A DNA stretch of 64,000 nt from Clostridiales bacterium (GTDB taxonomy: Bacteria > Bacillota > Clostridia > Oscillospirales > CAG-272), in NCBI GenBank assembly GCA_003150035.1, contig QALR01000015.1:1-64000 (forward strand). Reading direction: 5' to 3'. The notes beneath the pieces are model-generated. The model worked only from the letters and a program-made list of their open reading frames with translations, did no database searches and was not told where the DNA came from. A program made the translations under genes and the position numbers. Below are positions 7,574-16,204 of this stretch, in pieces (the stretch's first letter is position 1; each line of letters begins with the position of its first letter).

Positions 7574-8662
7574 ATGGATAAATCCCATGATATGCCAGAA
7601 AAACAAATATGGGAATTGTATTACCGTCATACACCCAGAATTCTCAGGTCTATGGATCTATGTCGAGGGGAAGAAGATTTTCGAAAAGTGTATATCGCTG
7701 ACGACGGAAAGAAAAAGCTTGTTATCAAATACGCTTCCAACGCTTTCACAGATGGAGAAAGAATTGGCGGTTGGGCGAGGCTCATACACGAATATAACAA
7801 ATTAGGAATTTATTGCCCTCAGATAGTTCCCAATAAAAATCATGAATTGGCCCATCATTTTATCCGGGATGGGCGTGATTATTATGTGTTCGCCGAAGAA
7901 TTTGCCAAATATGACACTGCTGTGCAAAGGGATATTCCGCACTTAAAGGACGCATGGGGAAAGCCATCCTATATAGACGACGTTCTGCGCTCTGTCGGAA
8001 AAGTCGCCGCCATGCATTTTGATTTTCTGTCATTTCCCTCAGGATATTGCCTGCTTGAACCACATTCCCCGTCTGACACCGCAGACGAGGGGACAGAATG
8101 TGCGCTGCTTTTCCGTGACTATGTAAAAGAAAAGCTTCCCGCGTACTATCCCCAAGTAGAAAAGCTGCTAGAATTATTTTTTATCAATCAAGAAGCACTG
8201 CGCAGGGTATACCCTTCTCTGCCGGTGTCTTGCTTTCAAGCAGATCTGAATGACTCCAATCTCTTGCTTGACAGCAAAAATCAGTTCGTGGGGCTGATTG
8301 ATTTTAATCTCTCCGGAAAAGAACCTGTTTTGAATTATACGGTTCGCACCGCGCTTTGGAAAATCCATGACCGTCGGTTATCAGATGAAAACAACGGTGA
8401 TTCCAAGACATATTGGTATCATAAAGAAATGGACGACCTGAGAATTCAACTGTTCTTGCAAAACATACGGTGTATAGAGGAGTATTATCCATATTCTGAA
8501 ACAGAACGGGAGGCGTTTCCCATATTGTTTCGATACATGAATTCCTTTTGGTGGCAGCATACCCGGGAAATCAAGCGAATACAAGGCAATGATGATAAAA
8601 TCCATAGGCTTCTTGCCTGGCTCGAGCATCAAATGACCCGAGATGATATTCGGCTGCCATAA
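7574..8662 (+). CDS. CotS/aminoglycoside-phosphotransferase-fold kinase
   Basis: This 362-residue protein has the protein-kinase-like phosphotransferase fold. A lysine in KKLVIKYAS probably corresponds to the ATP-binding lysine, FQADLNDSNLLLD is the catalytic loop (usual HGDLxxxN; here the His is replaced by Gln), and LIDFN is the metal-binding Asp motif. The ATG at 7574 is preceded by AAAGGAGAG; an upstream in-frame start at 7529 has no good binding site. Relatives include spore-coat CotS proteins and small-molecule kinases such as homoserine or choline kinases. The substrate cannot be told. Confidence 0.7.
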   Translation: MDKSHDMPEKQIWELYYRHTPRILRSMDLCRGEEDFRKVYIADDGKKKLVIKYASNAFTDGERIGGWARLIHEYNKLGIYCPQIVPNKNHELAHHFIRDGRDYYVFAEEFAKYDTAVQRDIPHLKDAWGKPSYIDDVLRSVGKVAAMHFDFLSFPSGYCLLEPHSPSDTADEGTECALLFRDYVKEKLPAYYPQVEKLLELFFINQEALRRVYPSLPVSCFQADLNDSNLLLDSKNQFVGLIDFNLSGKEPVLNYTVRTALWKIHDRRLSDENNGDSKTYWYHKEMDDLRIQLFLQNIRCIEEYYPYSETEREAFPILFRYMNSFWWQHTREIKRIQGNDDKIHRLLAWLEHQMTRDDIRLP

Positions 8663-8776
8663 CCGCCCGGCCTCCGATCAAACGCTGCGACTTTCTCGCT
8701 TTCTCCTTTCAGAGCAAAACATTTTTGTTTCATCGCCCATACTGCCTCGAACGAGCTAGCGGGGGAGACTCTCCTA

Positions 8777-8958
8777 TTGGTGCTGCCAATGGAAAAAAAT
8801 TCCTTTATCTGTGACTTCGGCGACTGTCATTTTCAGAATCACTATGTCAAAGAAACGCATAGCGGAACAGAATATTTGTTTATGGAATGGAAGAGCGGCG
8901 ATTATCATTGCGGCGGTTTTGGTACGGATTACGATGTCTTTACGCGAAAGGAAGCATT
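8777..8958 (+). pseudogene. Decayed C-terminal fragment of a larger protein
   Basis: The reading frame holds a recognisable small domain end (YLFMEWKSGDYHCGG, then DYDVFTRKE) resembling the C-terminal lipocalin-like domain attached to some bacterial regulators. There is no ribosome binding site, no upstream domain in the same frame, and the tail runs on into a terminator (9007-9042). This suggests a remnant left by deletion. The rest of the interval between the kinase stop and 9055 holds no gene I can support. Confidence 0.45.
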
Positions 8959-9006
8959 CTCCTCAAGAAAGGAAAGCTTAGACGTGCTTCCTCTCATACC
9001 CCATAT

Positions 9007-9042
9007 AAAAACAAGACCGGTTTTGATACCGGTCTTGTTTTT
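9007..9042. terminator. Bidirectional terminator
   Basis: An 11-bp perfect stem ACAAGACCGGT (9011-9021) and ACCGGTCTTGT (9028-9038) is flanked by A on the left and T on the right. It can stop transcription from both sides and closes the rubrerythrin operon on the minus strand. Confidence 0.9.
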
Positions 9043-9055
9043 ATGAAATCCCAAA

Positions 9056-9601
9056 TCAACCAAAATATCTCTTGAGCAAGCCCTCGAAGGCTCTGCCGTG
9101 ACGCGCTTCATCTTTTGCCATTTCATGAACCGTATCATGGATCGCATCGAGATTCGCGGCCTTGGCGCGTTTCGCAAGATCAAATTTGCCTGCCGTAGCG
9201 CCATTTTCTGCGGCAACCCGCATTTCCAGATTCTTTTTCGTGCTAGGTGTCACGACCTCCCCGAGGATCTCCGCAAACTTTGCCGCATGTTCTGCCTCTT
9301 CATAAGCGGCTTTCTCCCAATAGAGACCGATCTCCGGATATCCCTCGCGGAACGCCACTCTTGCCATAGCAAGATACATGCCGACCTCGGAGCATTCTCC
9401 GTTGAAGTTCGCACGCAGGTCGCGGATAATATCCTCAGACACACCCTCGGTGATACCGACGACATGTTCGGTTGCCCAAGTCGTGCTTTTCTCTTCTACC
9501 TTTTCAAACTTGTCTGCCGGAACCCCGCACTGAGGGCATTTTTCCGGGGGATTCTCTCCCTCATAAACATAACCGCATACTTTACATACCCATTTTGCCA
9601 T
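9056..9601 (-). CDS. Reverse rubrerythrin (peroxide-reducing diiron protein)
   Basis: This 181-residue protein places the rubredoxin domain first ([10 protein letters not shown] and [10 protein letters not shown], residues 6-26), followed by the ferritin-like diiron domain with EYxxA-type glutamates ([40 protein letters not shown]). This domain order, opposite to classical rubrerythrin, defines reverse rubrerythrins of Clostridia, which reduce hydrogen peroxide and oxygen using NADH through partner flavoproteins. TAGGAGG precedes the start. It follows perR by 31 bases in one operon, so it is probably derepressed by peroxide. Confidence 0.92.
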   Translation of the reverse strand: MAKWVCKVCGYVYEGENPPEKCPQCGVPADKFEKVEEKSTTWATEHVVGITEGVSEDIIRDLRANFNGECSEVGMYLAMARVAFREGYPEIGLYWEKAAYEEAEHAAKFAEILGEVVTPSTKKNLEMRVAAENGATAGKFDLAKRAKAANLDAIHDTVHEMAKDEARHGRAFEGLLKRYFG

Positions 9602-9632
9602 TTTATTGTCCTCCTAAATGATATAAAATTTT

Positions 9633-10013
9633 TTATTTTTCAAGACATTCGCGGCAGATACCGCGCAATGTATTGCTTGCATAATGGATTTTGGCGCCCA
9701 ACTGCTTTTCGATTTTACTGACATCAAAATGTTCCGTCACGTCATAGACCGCTCCGCACATTTCACAAATAAAATGTGCGTGGGGATGAATATGCCCGTC
9801 ATACCGTTCCTTTCCGTCTCCCGAGGTCCCGATTTTCAGAATCGTCCCCGCCTCACAAAGCACGGCGAGATTTCGATATACGGTACCGAGGCTGAGATTC
9901 GGAAAGCTCTTCTTCAAATCTGTGTATATCATGTCGGCTGTCGGATGATCATAGCGGGCGCGGAGATTCTCAAGCACCGCCTCGCGCTGTCTGGAATATC
10001 TTTGCATCATCAC
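9633..10013 (-). CDS. perR: PerR peroxide-responsive repressor (Fur family)
   Basis: This 126-residue Fur-family protein has an N-terminal winged helix (SLGTVYRNLAVLCEAG) and a C-terminal dimerisation/metal domain. Two Cys pairs (CEMC and CREC) form the structural zinc site, and HIHPHAHF plus ERYDG supplies the regulatory metal site. The aspartate in RYD, where Fur has glutamate, favours PerR over Fur or Zur. It leads an operon with reverse rubrerythrin, the expected target. Its promoter carries an inverted A+T repeat at 10031-10050 that fits autorepression. Confidence 0.88.
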   Translation of the reverse strand: MMMQRYSRQREAVLENLRARYDHPTADMIYTDLKKSFPNLSLGTVYRNLAVLCEAGTILKIGTSGDGKERYDGHIHPHAHFICEMCGAVYDVTEHFDVSKIEKQLGAKIHYASNTLRGICRECLEK

Positions 10014-10030
10014 CCCCGCCTTTCGATATC

Positions 10031-10077
10031 AATAATCATTACTGTTATTAGTATACCATAAAAAAATTTTTTGTCAA
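10031..10077 (-). promoter_or_regulatory. perR promoter with candidate PerR box
   Basis: On the minus strand TTGACA (10077-10072) and TATACT (10055-10050) are spaced by 16 bases. Immediately downstream, at 10031-10050, lies AATAATCATTACTGTTATTA, an imperfect inverted repeat with AATAA/TTATT arms overlapping the expected transcription start, as in PerR-regulated promoters. Assignment as a PerR box is inference. Confidence 0.7.
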
Positions 10078-10189
10078 GCCTTTTTCTGAATTTTTTTCCG
10101 TATCATCTGCAAGTTCACACGCACAAAACCGTTTATTTTCTTTTATATCTCTTATAATATAAGGTAGTACTTTACAAAATACGATTCTT

Positions 10190-10207
10190 ATGATATCCTG
10201 ATATCAT
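10190..10207. promoter_or_regulatory. Perfect inverted repeat upstream of the LytTR operon
   Basis: ATGATATC-CT-GATATCAT, with 8-base arms and a 2-base centre, lies about 130 bases before the response regulator gene. It is downstream of a TATAAT-like element at about 10154. The rest of the roughly 250-base gap has further short dyads (TCTTTC/GAAAGA at about 10264-10283 and GACAGATAATCTGTC at 10305-10319) but no gene. Confidence 0.5.
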
Positions 10208-10332
10208 GGAAAGGCATCATAAAAGGCAATGAATCCGCGTAAAGGTTGCCTAATAAAAAGTCTATCTTTCCTTGATAGAAAGACAAAGGATGCTTTCTCT
10301 TTGTTGACAGATAATCTGTCAGGAGGTAAACG

Positions 10333-11031
10333 ATGAACTTAAAAATCGCGATATGCGACGACAGCGAACCTGATATAGGATTTCTCTCGGACTTGTTGAG
10401 CCGTTGGGCGTCGGCGCGTGAAATAACTCTGCAAACAGAATCCTTTTCCTCAGCGGAGGCATTCCTTTTCCGCTATGCGGAAGATAAAACCTATGATATC
10501 CTCCTGTTAGATATCGAAATGGAAAATATGGACGGCGTAACGATGGCAAGACAGATTCGCAAAGAAAACGATGCGATTCCCATCATCTTTATCACAGGAT
10601 ACTCCGCCTATATTGCCGAAGGCTATGAGGTAGCCGCCCTTCACTACCTGATGAAACCCGTCAAAGAAGAAAAATTGTTTGCGGTTCTCGACCGTGCCAT
10701 AGAAAAAATTCTTTTGAACGAAAGATATTTGAACCTGACGTTGTCCGGAGAAATGATACGAATCCCCCTGCGCGAAATCTATTATCTCGACGTACATCAA
10801 AATTATGTCACGGTTCATGGCAAAAAAGACTATACCGTGAAACGAACGCTTGGGGAATTTGAACGGCTGCTCGACGAGCGTTTCTTTCGGGTCGGACGCG
10901 CAGCTCTTGTAAACCTAAACTGCATTGGCAAAGTGACGAGGACGGATATATTCCTTTTAGACGGAACCAGACTGCCTCTGCCGCGCGGAGCCTATGAATC
11001 GCTGAACCGCGCGATTATCGCACATACATGA
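10333..11031 (+). CDS. LytTR-type response regulator
   Basis: This 232-residue protein has an N-terminal receiver domain (acidic pocket CDDSEPD, phospho-acceptor in LLLDIEM, conserved K in LMKPVKEEK) and a C-terminal LytTR DNA-binding domain (IYYLDVHQNYVTVHG, then FFRVGRAALVNLNCI). AgrA/VirR/ComE-type regulators have this plan and control peptide, bacteriocin and virulence genes. GGAGG precedes the ATG. It is followed after 10 bases by a GHKL kinase and then an ABC exporter pair, its probable partners. Confidence 0.92.
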   Translation: MNLKIAICDDSEPDIGFLSDLLSRWASAREITLQTESFSSAEAFLFRYAEDKTYDILLLDIEMENMDGVTMARQIRKENDAIPIIFITGYSAYIAEGYEVAALHYLMKPVKEEKLFAVLDRAIEKILLNERYLNLTLSGEMIRIPLREIYYLDVHQNYVTVHGKKDYTVKRTLGEFERLLDERFFRVGRAALVNLNCIGKVTRTDIFLLDGTRLPLPRGAYESLNRAIIAHT

Positions 11032-11041
11032 GGAGCGCACC

Positions 11042-11746
11042 ATGTCATTTTTTTCAAAGCAAATCGATAAACACATAGCCGCCTATCAGCGAGACCTGAT
11101 AGAAACCCATTACAGAGAAGTCGATACCATGTATAAGCAGATGCGAGGTTGGCGGCATGATTACAGAAATCATATTCAAACGATGAAGGCACTCGCAGCC
11201 AGCGGCGACATGAATGCCGTCAAGGAGTATCTGGATCAATTGGACGCGGACCTTGCCACAGTCGATACGGTCGTAAAAACAGGCAATGCCATGGCGGACG
11301 CCATTTTGAACAGCAAAATCACACTTGCAAAATCCAAAGGCATCTCCGTAAAAGCAAACGCGGACATCCCTGTTATGCTGAAAATGTCAGAGGTAGATTT
11401 GTGTGTGATTATCGGCAATCTTTTTGACAACGCCATCGAAGCCTGCATGTCTCTGCCCGAAGAACAGAGATATATCCGCCTGTATATGGACATGAAAAAT
11501 ACGCAGCTCTATATCTCGCTTACCAACTTTACCGCCACGGGAAAGCTTACCAAGGTTGGGAATCGATTTCTGACGACCAAGGGATCTGGACATGGCTTCG
11601 GTCTTATCCGCATGGACAGTATTGTGGAAAGACTCGGCGGATATCTCAGCCGAAACAGCGAAGATGGGGCATTTACCACAGAGATCCTGATTCCGCAGGT
11701 TTCATGCAGTTCGTCACCCAATTTCGACGATTCGTCCCTGAAATGA
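11042..11746 (+). CDS. GHKL sensor kinase without membrane domain
   Basis: This 234-residue protein contains only the cytoplasmic part of an AgrC-like kinase: the histidine motif MRGWRHDYRNH at about residue 36, a dimerisation helix, the N box NLFDNAIEAC, and the glycine box SGHGFGL. AgrC-family kinases usually have six membrane segments ahead of this core; none is present and the gene has a proper start just after the response regulator. It therefore probably senses an internal signal or associates with another membrane protein such as the downstream exporter; this is inference. Confidence 0.88.
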   Translation: MSFFSKQIDKHIAAYQRDLIETHYREVDTMYKQMRGWRHDYRNHIQTMKALAASGDMNAVKEYLDQLDADLATVDTVVKTGNAMADAILNSKITLAKSKGISVKANADIPVMLKMSEVDLCVIIGNLFDNAIEACMSLPEEQRYIRLYMDMKNTQLYISLTNFTATGKLTKVGNRFLTTKGSGHGFGLIRMDSIVERLGGYLSRNSEDGAFTTEILIPQVSCSSSPNFDDSSLK

Positions 11747-11764
11747 CTCAGGGACGAATTTTTG
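11730..11764 (+). terminator. Terminator overlapping the kinase stop codon
   Basis: ATTCGTCCCTGA pairs with TCAGGGACGAAT and is followed by T. The 5' arm lies inside the last codons of the kinase gene. It would reduce read-through from the two-component genes into the exporter pair. Confidence 0.8.
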
Positions 11765-11798
11765 CGGTATGCTATTCTTAGAAAGGACGGTGTCGCCC

Positions 11799-13646
11799 GT
11801 GCAAAAGGAAATCCGGAAAAAAGAAAAAGCGCCAAAGCCTAAATACAACATGCTGCAGAACGCTTGGTTCATGATAAAGCTCGCTTGGACCGCAAAGGAA
11901 AAGAAAGTCATCATCCTCAGCCTGCTTGTGGCATGTCTTGCGGTCACGAGCAATCTCGTGAATCTTTATCTTTCCCCCACCATACTCGCGGTGGTGGAAA
12001 GACAGGCTCCTGTCTCCGAGCTTGTCCTCACCATTGTCCTGTTCGTCGTCGGCATGATGCTCCTCGCGGCGGCATCTGCTTATGTGAACACGAACACCAT
12101 ATTCGGCAGAATTACGGTTCGCACCGAGCTCATTGCTTTGATCAACACAAAAGCCTCCACCACTTCCTATCCCAATATCGATGATGAGAAGTTTTCGAAG
12201 CTGCGCAGCAAAGCCTCAGAGGTCTGCGGCAATAACGCCGCCGCAACAGAGGCCATTTGGGGCACGCTCTCCTCTCTGACACAGAATATCCTCGGTTTCG
12301 CTATTTACGTAGCCATTCTGTCTTCCGTTCAGCCCTTGCTGCTTCTTGTGATTCTTGCAACCACAACCGTCGGTTATTTCATCAATCGTTATGTAAGCGG
12401 CTACCGATACCGTCACCGCGAAGAAGAATCGGATAAAATCAATAAGCTCTGGTATATGCAAGGCAGAGCGAAAGACTGGAGCGCCGCCAAGGACATTCGT
12501 ATCTTCGGACTGCGTCCCTGGCTAGAGGAAATTTACGGGAAGACGCTAGCGGCGTATATGGCCTTTCAAAAGAAGGCGCAAAACGCCTATATCTGGTCCA
12601 GAATCGCCGATATCATCCTCACTTTCCTGCGAAACGGCATCGCTTACGCGTATCTCATCCATCTCGTTCTTTCCGGAGGTCTTGGCGTAGCGGAGTTTTT
12701 GCTTTTCTTTTCTGCCGTCGGCGGTTTTGCCGGATGGGTTTCGGGAATACTCGGCGGCTTCAATACCCTGCACAGGCAGAGTCTGGATATTTCCACCGTA
12801 CGAGAGTGCTTGGAATATCCGGAGCCGTTTGCCTTTGAAGAAGGAGAGCCGCTCCGTGCGCAGGCGCATCGGATGTATGAAATCAAGCTTGAAAATGTGA
12901 CCTTCCGTTATCCAGGCGCCGACAAAGATACCCTGCAAAATATCAATCTGACCCTGCACCCCGGAGAAAAGCTCGCCGTCGTGGGACTCAACGGAGCCGG
13001 CAAAACCACGCTCGTAAAGCTCATCTGCGGATTCTTAGACCCGACGCAGGGGCGGGTGCTGCTAGACGGTGTAGACATCCGGAAATACAATCGGGCTGAT
13101 TACTACACGATGTTTTCTGCCGTATTCCAAAGCTTTTCCCTGCTTGCGACGACTGTCGCCGCCAATGTCGCCCAAACGGAAGACGGCATCGATAAGGAAC
13201 GCGTCAGGGAATGCGTGGAAAAAGCAGGACTGCGTGAAAAGATCGAATCTTTACCGAAAAAGTATGAGACTCTATTAAATCGGGAAGTATACGAGGACGC
13301 CGTTATGCTGTCAGGCGGCGAAACACAGCGTTTGATGCTAGCCCGTGCGCTCTACAAGGATGCGCCCTTCATCATTCTTGATGAGCCGACCGCCGCCCTC
13401 GATCCCATTGCGGAATCGGAGATGTACCAAAAATATCACGAGATGACAAAGGAAAAATCCTCGGTATATATTTCTCATCGCTTGGCTTCCACACGCTTCT
13501 GCGACCGCATCATTCTCATCGACAACGCCCGTATCGCAGAAGAAGGAACTCATGAAGAACTGCTTTGTGCCGGCGGCAAATATGCGGAACTTTTTTCCGT
13601 GCAAAGCCAATACTATAAGGAAGGAGAGACGCAGCATGAAGAATGA
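11799..13646 (+). CDS. ABC exporter half-transporter 1 (fused membrane and ATPase domains)
   Basis: This protein of about 615 residues has six predicted membrane helices (about 35-310) followed by an ABC ATPase: Walker A GLNGAGKTT, signature LSGGETQRLM, Walker B FIILDEPTAALD, and H-loop ISHR. The GTG at 11799 is chosen because GAAAGGACGG precedes it; an ATG 30 bases earlier has no binding site. It overlaps the next half-transporter by 11 bases, indicating a heterodimeric exporter. Position behind a LytTR system suggests export of a peptide or defence against one; the substrate is not visible. Confidence 0.88.
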   Translation: MQKEIRKKEKAPKPKYNMLQNAWFMIKLAWTAKEKKVIILSLLVACLAVTSNLVNLYLSPTILAVVERQAPVSELVLTIVLFVVGMMLLAAASAYVNTNTIFGRITVRTELIALINTKASTTSYPNIDDEKFSKLRSKASEVCGNNAAATEAIWGTLSSLTQNILGFAIYVAILSSVQPLLLLVILATTTVGYFINRYVSGYRYRHREEESDKINKLWYMQGRAKDWSAAKDIRIFGLRPWLEEIYGKTLAAYMAFQKKAQNAYIWSRIADIILTFLRNGIAYAYLIHLVLSGGLGVAEFLLFFSAVGGFAGWVSGILGGFNTLHRQSLDISTVRECLEYPEPFAFEEGEPLRAQAHRMYEIKLENVTFRYPGADKDTLQNINLTLHPGEKLAVVGLNGAGKTTLVKLICGFLDPTQGRVLLDGVDIRKYNRADYYTMFSAVFQSFSLLATTVAANVAQTEDGIDKERVRECVEKAGLREKIESLPKKYETLLNREVYEDAVMLSGGETQRLMLARALYKDAPFIILDEPTAALDPIAESEMYQKYHEMTKEKSSVYISHRLASTRFCDRIILIDNARIAEEGTHEELLCAGGKYAELFSVQSQYYKEGETQHEE

Positions 13647-15510
13647 TAAAAAGCTTCTTTCATGGAAAAAGGCGATCGGAATCAACAACCGTGCGTTCGC
13701 GCTTCTTTACAGACGATGGCCGCAGATGCTGATTTCCCGTCTTGCGCATGTCATATGGAGCGCCCTTACCCCCTACGTCGGGATCTATCTTTCAGCCCTT
13801 GTAATCGATGAGCTGGCAGGCGCGCGGGATCCTGAACGACTAAGAAACCTTGTTCTTATCACCCTAGGTTCGGCGGCGTTTATCTCTCTGATTTCCGCGC
13901 TTCTTTCCAAGTGGATGGATACGCAGAGCGCCGGCATGTATTATAAAGTCGAGCAGATTTTCTCTGAAAAACTCTTTGAGATGGATTTTGTAAGCATTGA
14001 CGACGCCAAAACACATGAATTGCTTTCTCAAATCCGACAGAACCAAAACGGCGGCGGTTGGGGGCTCTATCGCGTCATAGGAAGCTATGAGTCTCTGATT
14101 TCGTCCGTTCTGACGCTTCTTGGCGGCGTCTCTCTGACCATATCGCTGTTTACGAGCAAGGTCCCGGACAGCGCGGGGGCGTACACGGCGTTGAATCATC
14201 CCCTGTTTGTTCTGCTCGTCATTGCCGTTATGCTCGTCGTCACCTATATCGCGCCGGTATTATCCAATCAGGCGGGAAAATATTGGGCGCTCAATGCAAA
14301 TACTCACAATTTCACCAACCGGCTTTTCGGTTTTTACGGATGGCTTGGCTCCCGCAGCGAATTGGCGACAGATGTGCGGATCTACCGGCAGGATTCGATC
14401 GCGAAAACATATAACCGCAATAAGCTTGGTACCTTTGCCTCTAGCGGTATGTTTGCAAAACTAAGCAGAGGCCCCATAGGACTTTACAGCGCGGCTTCCG
14501 CCGCCGTCTCCGTTATCTTCACCGGCATCGTTTATGCATTCGTTTGTCTCAAGGCTCTGGCGGGTGCTTTCGGAATCGGCGCCGTCACCCAGTATGTCTC
14601 CTCCATCACCAAGGTTTCCAGCGGTGTGTCATCCTTGATATCCAAAGCCGGTGAAATGAGAAACAATGCCTCCTTCCTTGTGCTTATATTCGAATTTCTC
14701 GATATTCCCAACACCATGTATCAGGGAAGCCTTACCGTTGAAAAACGGCGCGACCGGGACTACGAGGTGGAGTTCAAAGACGTTTCCTTCCGATATCCCG
14801 GAAGCGAAACCTATGCGCTGCGCCATGTCAATATGAAATTCAAGATAGGAGAACGGCTTGCCGTGGTCGGCATGAACGGCAGCGGAAAGACCACCTTTAT
14901 CAAATTGCTTTGCCGTTTGTATGACCCGACCGAGGGTGAGATTCTTCTCAATGGAATCAACATCCGCAAATATCAATATCTCGATTATATGAGCATCTTC
15001 TCCGTGGTGTTTCAGGATTTCAGGCTTTTTGCGCTGAAGCTTGCCGAAAACGTCGCCGCGGCGACGGATTATGACCGCGCGCTTGTCACCGATTGCCTGC
15101 AAAAAGCAGGATTCGGAGAACGGTTAGCAGAAATGAAAGACGGCATTGAAACGTATCTGTATAAGGATTATGATAAGAATGGCGTCAATATTTCCGGCGG
15201 CGAAGCACAGAAAATCGCCATCGCGCGCGCACTCTACAAGGACGCCCCTTTCATTGTTCTCGATGAGCCGACCGCCGCCCTCGATCCGATTGCCGAAGCG
15301 GAAATATACAGCAAATTCAACGATATTGTCGGAAATAGAACAGCAATTTATATCAGCCATCGCTTGTCTTCCTGTAAATTCTGCGATGAAATCGCCGTAT
15401 TCCATGAGGGTTCTGTAGTCGAAAAAGGGACCCATGCTTCCCTGCTTGCCAATGAGAACGGAAAATATTACGAGCTTTGGCATGCACAGGCACAGTATTA
15501 CACAGAATAA
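13636..15510 (+). CDS. ABC exporter half-transporter 2
   Basis: This 624-residue partner of the previous gene has the same plan: an N-terminal six-helix membrane region and a C-terminal ATPase with GMNGSGKTT, ISGGEAQKIAIARAL, FIVLDEPTAALD and ISHR. The ATG at 13636 is preceded by AAGGAAGGAG and lies inside the end of the first half-transporter gene. Both ATPase sites keep the catalytic glutamate, so the pair does not show the degenerate site typical of many heterodimeric exporters. No peptidase C39 domain is present, so leader cleavage is not its job. Confidence 0.88.
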   Translation: MKNDKKLLSWKKAIGINNRAFALLYRRWPQMLISRLAHVIWSALTPYVGIYLSALVIDELAGARDPERLRNLVLITLGSAAFISLISALLSKWMDTQSAGMYYKVEQIFSEKLFEMDFVSIDDAKTHELLSQIRQNQNGGGWGLYRVIGSYESLISSVLTLLGGVSLTISLFTSKVPDSAGAYTALNHPLFVLLVIAVMLVVTYIAPVLSNQAGKYWALNANTHNFTNRLFGFYGWLGSRSELATDVRIYRQDSIAKTYNRNKLGTFASSGMFAKLSRGPIGLYSAASAAVSVIFTGIVYAFVCLKALAGAFGIGAVTQYVSSITKVSSGVSSLISKAGEMRNNASFLVLIFEFLDIPNTMYQGSLTVEKRRDRDYEVEFKDVSFRYPGSETYALRHVNMKFKIGERLAVVGMNGSGKTTFIKLLCRLYDPTEGEILLNGINIRKYQYLDYMSIFSVVFQDFRLFALKLAENVAAATDYDRALVTDCLQKAGFGERLAEMKDGIETYLYKDYDKNGVNISGGEAQKIAIARALYKDAPFIVLDEPTAALDPIAEAEIYSKFNDIVGNRTAIYISHRLSSCKFCDEIAVFHEGSVVEKGTHASLLANENGKYYELWHAQAQYYTE

Positions 15511-15514
15511 ACAA

Positions 15515-15545
15515 GGCGGGCGTTCGGTGAACGCCCGCCTGCTCG
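15515..15545. terminator. Hairpin between convergent genes
   Basis: An 11-bp stem GGCGGGCGTTC (15515-15525) and GAACGCCCGCC (15529-15539) has only a 3-base loop. On the minus strand it is followed by TTGTTTATT, so it acts best as terminator of the small membrane protein gene at 15582, and possibly in both directions. Confidence 0.7.
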
Positions 15546-15581
15546 CGGCTTCCTGTTACCCGGGTTGTCTATACAGAAGCT

Positions 15582-15956
15582 TTACGCGGATTTTCTCACG
15601 CCATAAATATACAGCAGCGGCAAAACCACCGGAATCACGCCGCTTACGATCGTCCATACAGAAGGGCTGCTCGTGATTGTCGTGAAAAGCGTCACCGCCG
15701 CAAGCACCAAAACAACAAACCCCAGAATAGTACACAAAGTTTTGTTTTTACACTTAAAGCCAAGATACCCTGCGATAAACTCAAGCAAGGCTCCCACCCA
15801 ACCAAAGCCGGCGGCAAGATAGCTCATTCCGGGGATTACAACCGTCCCGCCAAGCAGCGAAAGAAGTGACCCCACAACAAAATAGACTCCATAAATAATG
15901 AACAGGACAGAAATGATCTTCAAAAGAAGAGTCGAGCGCGATTTTGTTTTTGACAT
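15582..15956 (-). CDS. Small four-helix membrane protein of unknown function
   Basis: This 124-residue protein is hydrophobic throughout, with about four membrane segments (near residues 12-35, 45-65, 70-92 and 98-118), a basic N-terminus (MSKTKSRS) and a basic C-terminus. I recognise no catalytic motif. It stands alone between the ABC exporter operon and the DUF975 gene, transcribed toward the exporter. It may be an uncharacterised DUF-type membrane protein. Confidence 0.7.
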   Translation of the reverse strand: MSKTKSRSTLLLKIISVLFIIYGVYFVVGSLLSLLGGTVVIPGMSYLAAGFGWVGALLEFIAGYLGFKCKNKTLCTILGFVVLVLAAVTLFTTITSSPSVWTIVSGVIPVVLPLLYIYGVRKSA

Positions 15957-16116
15957 GCTAGCAAGTCCTTTCCCTATAAATTACAAACCCCTTTACAGGT
16001 ATTTGCCTTTTCTCCATTATATACTTGAAGGCCTCAAAAATCAGCAAAAATTTAAAAAAATATGAATTCTTTCTTGTAAAATGTTTCTTTTAAAACAAAT
16101 ATGGTAATTTAGAATA

Positions 16117-16144
16117 TTGACATCTATTTCTTATATGCTAATAT
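16117..16144 (+). promoter_or_regulatory. Promoter of the DUF975 gene
   Basis: TTGACA (16117-16122) and TAATAT (16139-16144) are spaced by 16 bases, about 60 bases before the start codon, within a very A+T-rich intergenic stretch. Confidence 0.6.
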
Positions 16145-16204
16145 ATGTGTATCTACACAATATGAATCTATTCTGTTCTCAATGAATTGAAAGGAGCCAC
16201 TTCT

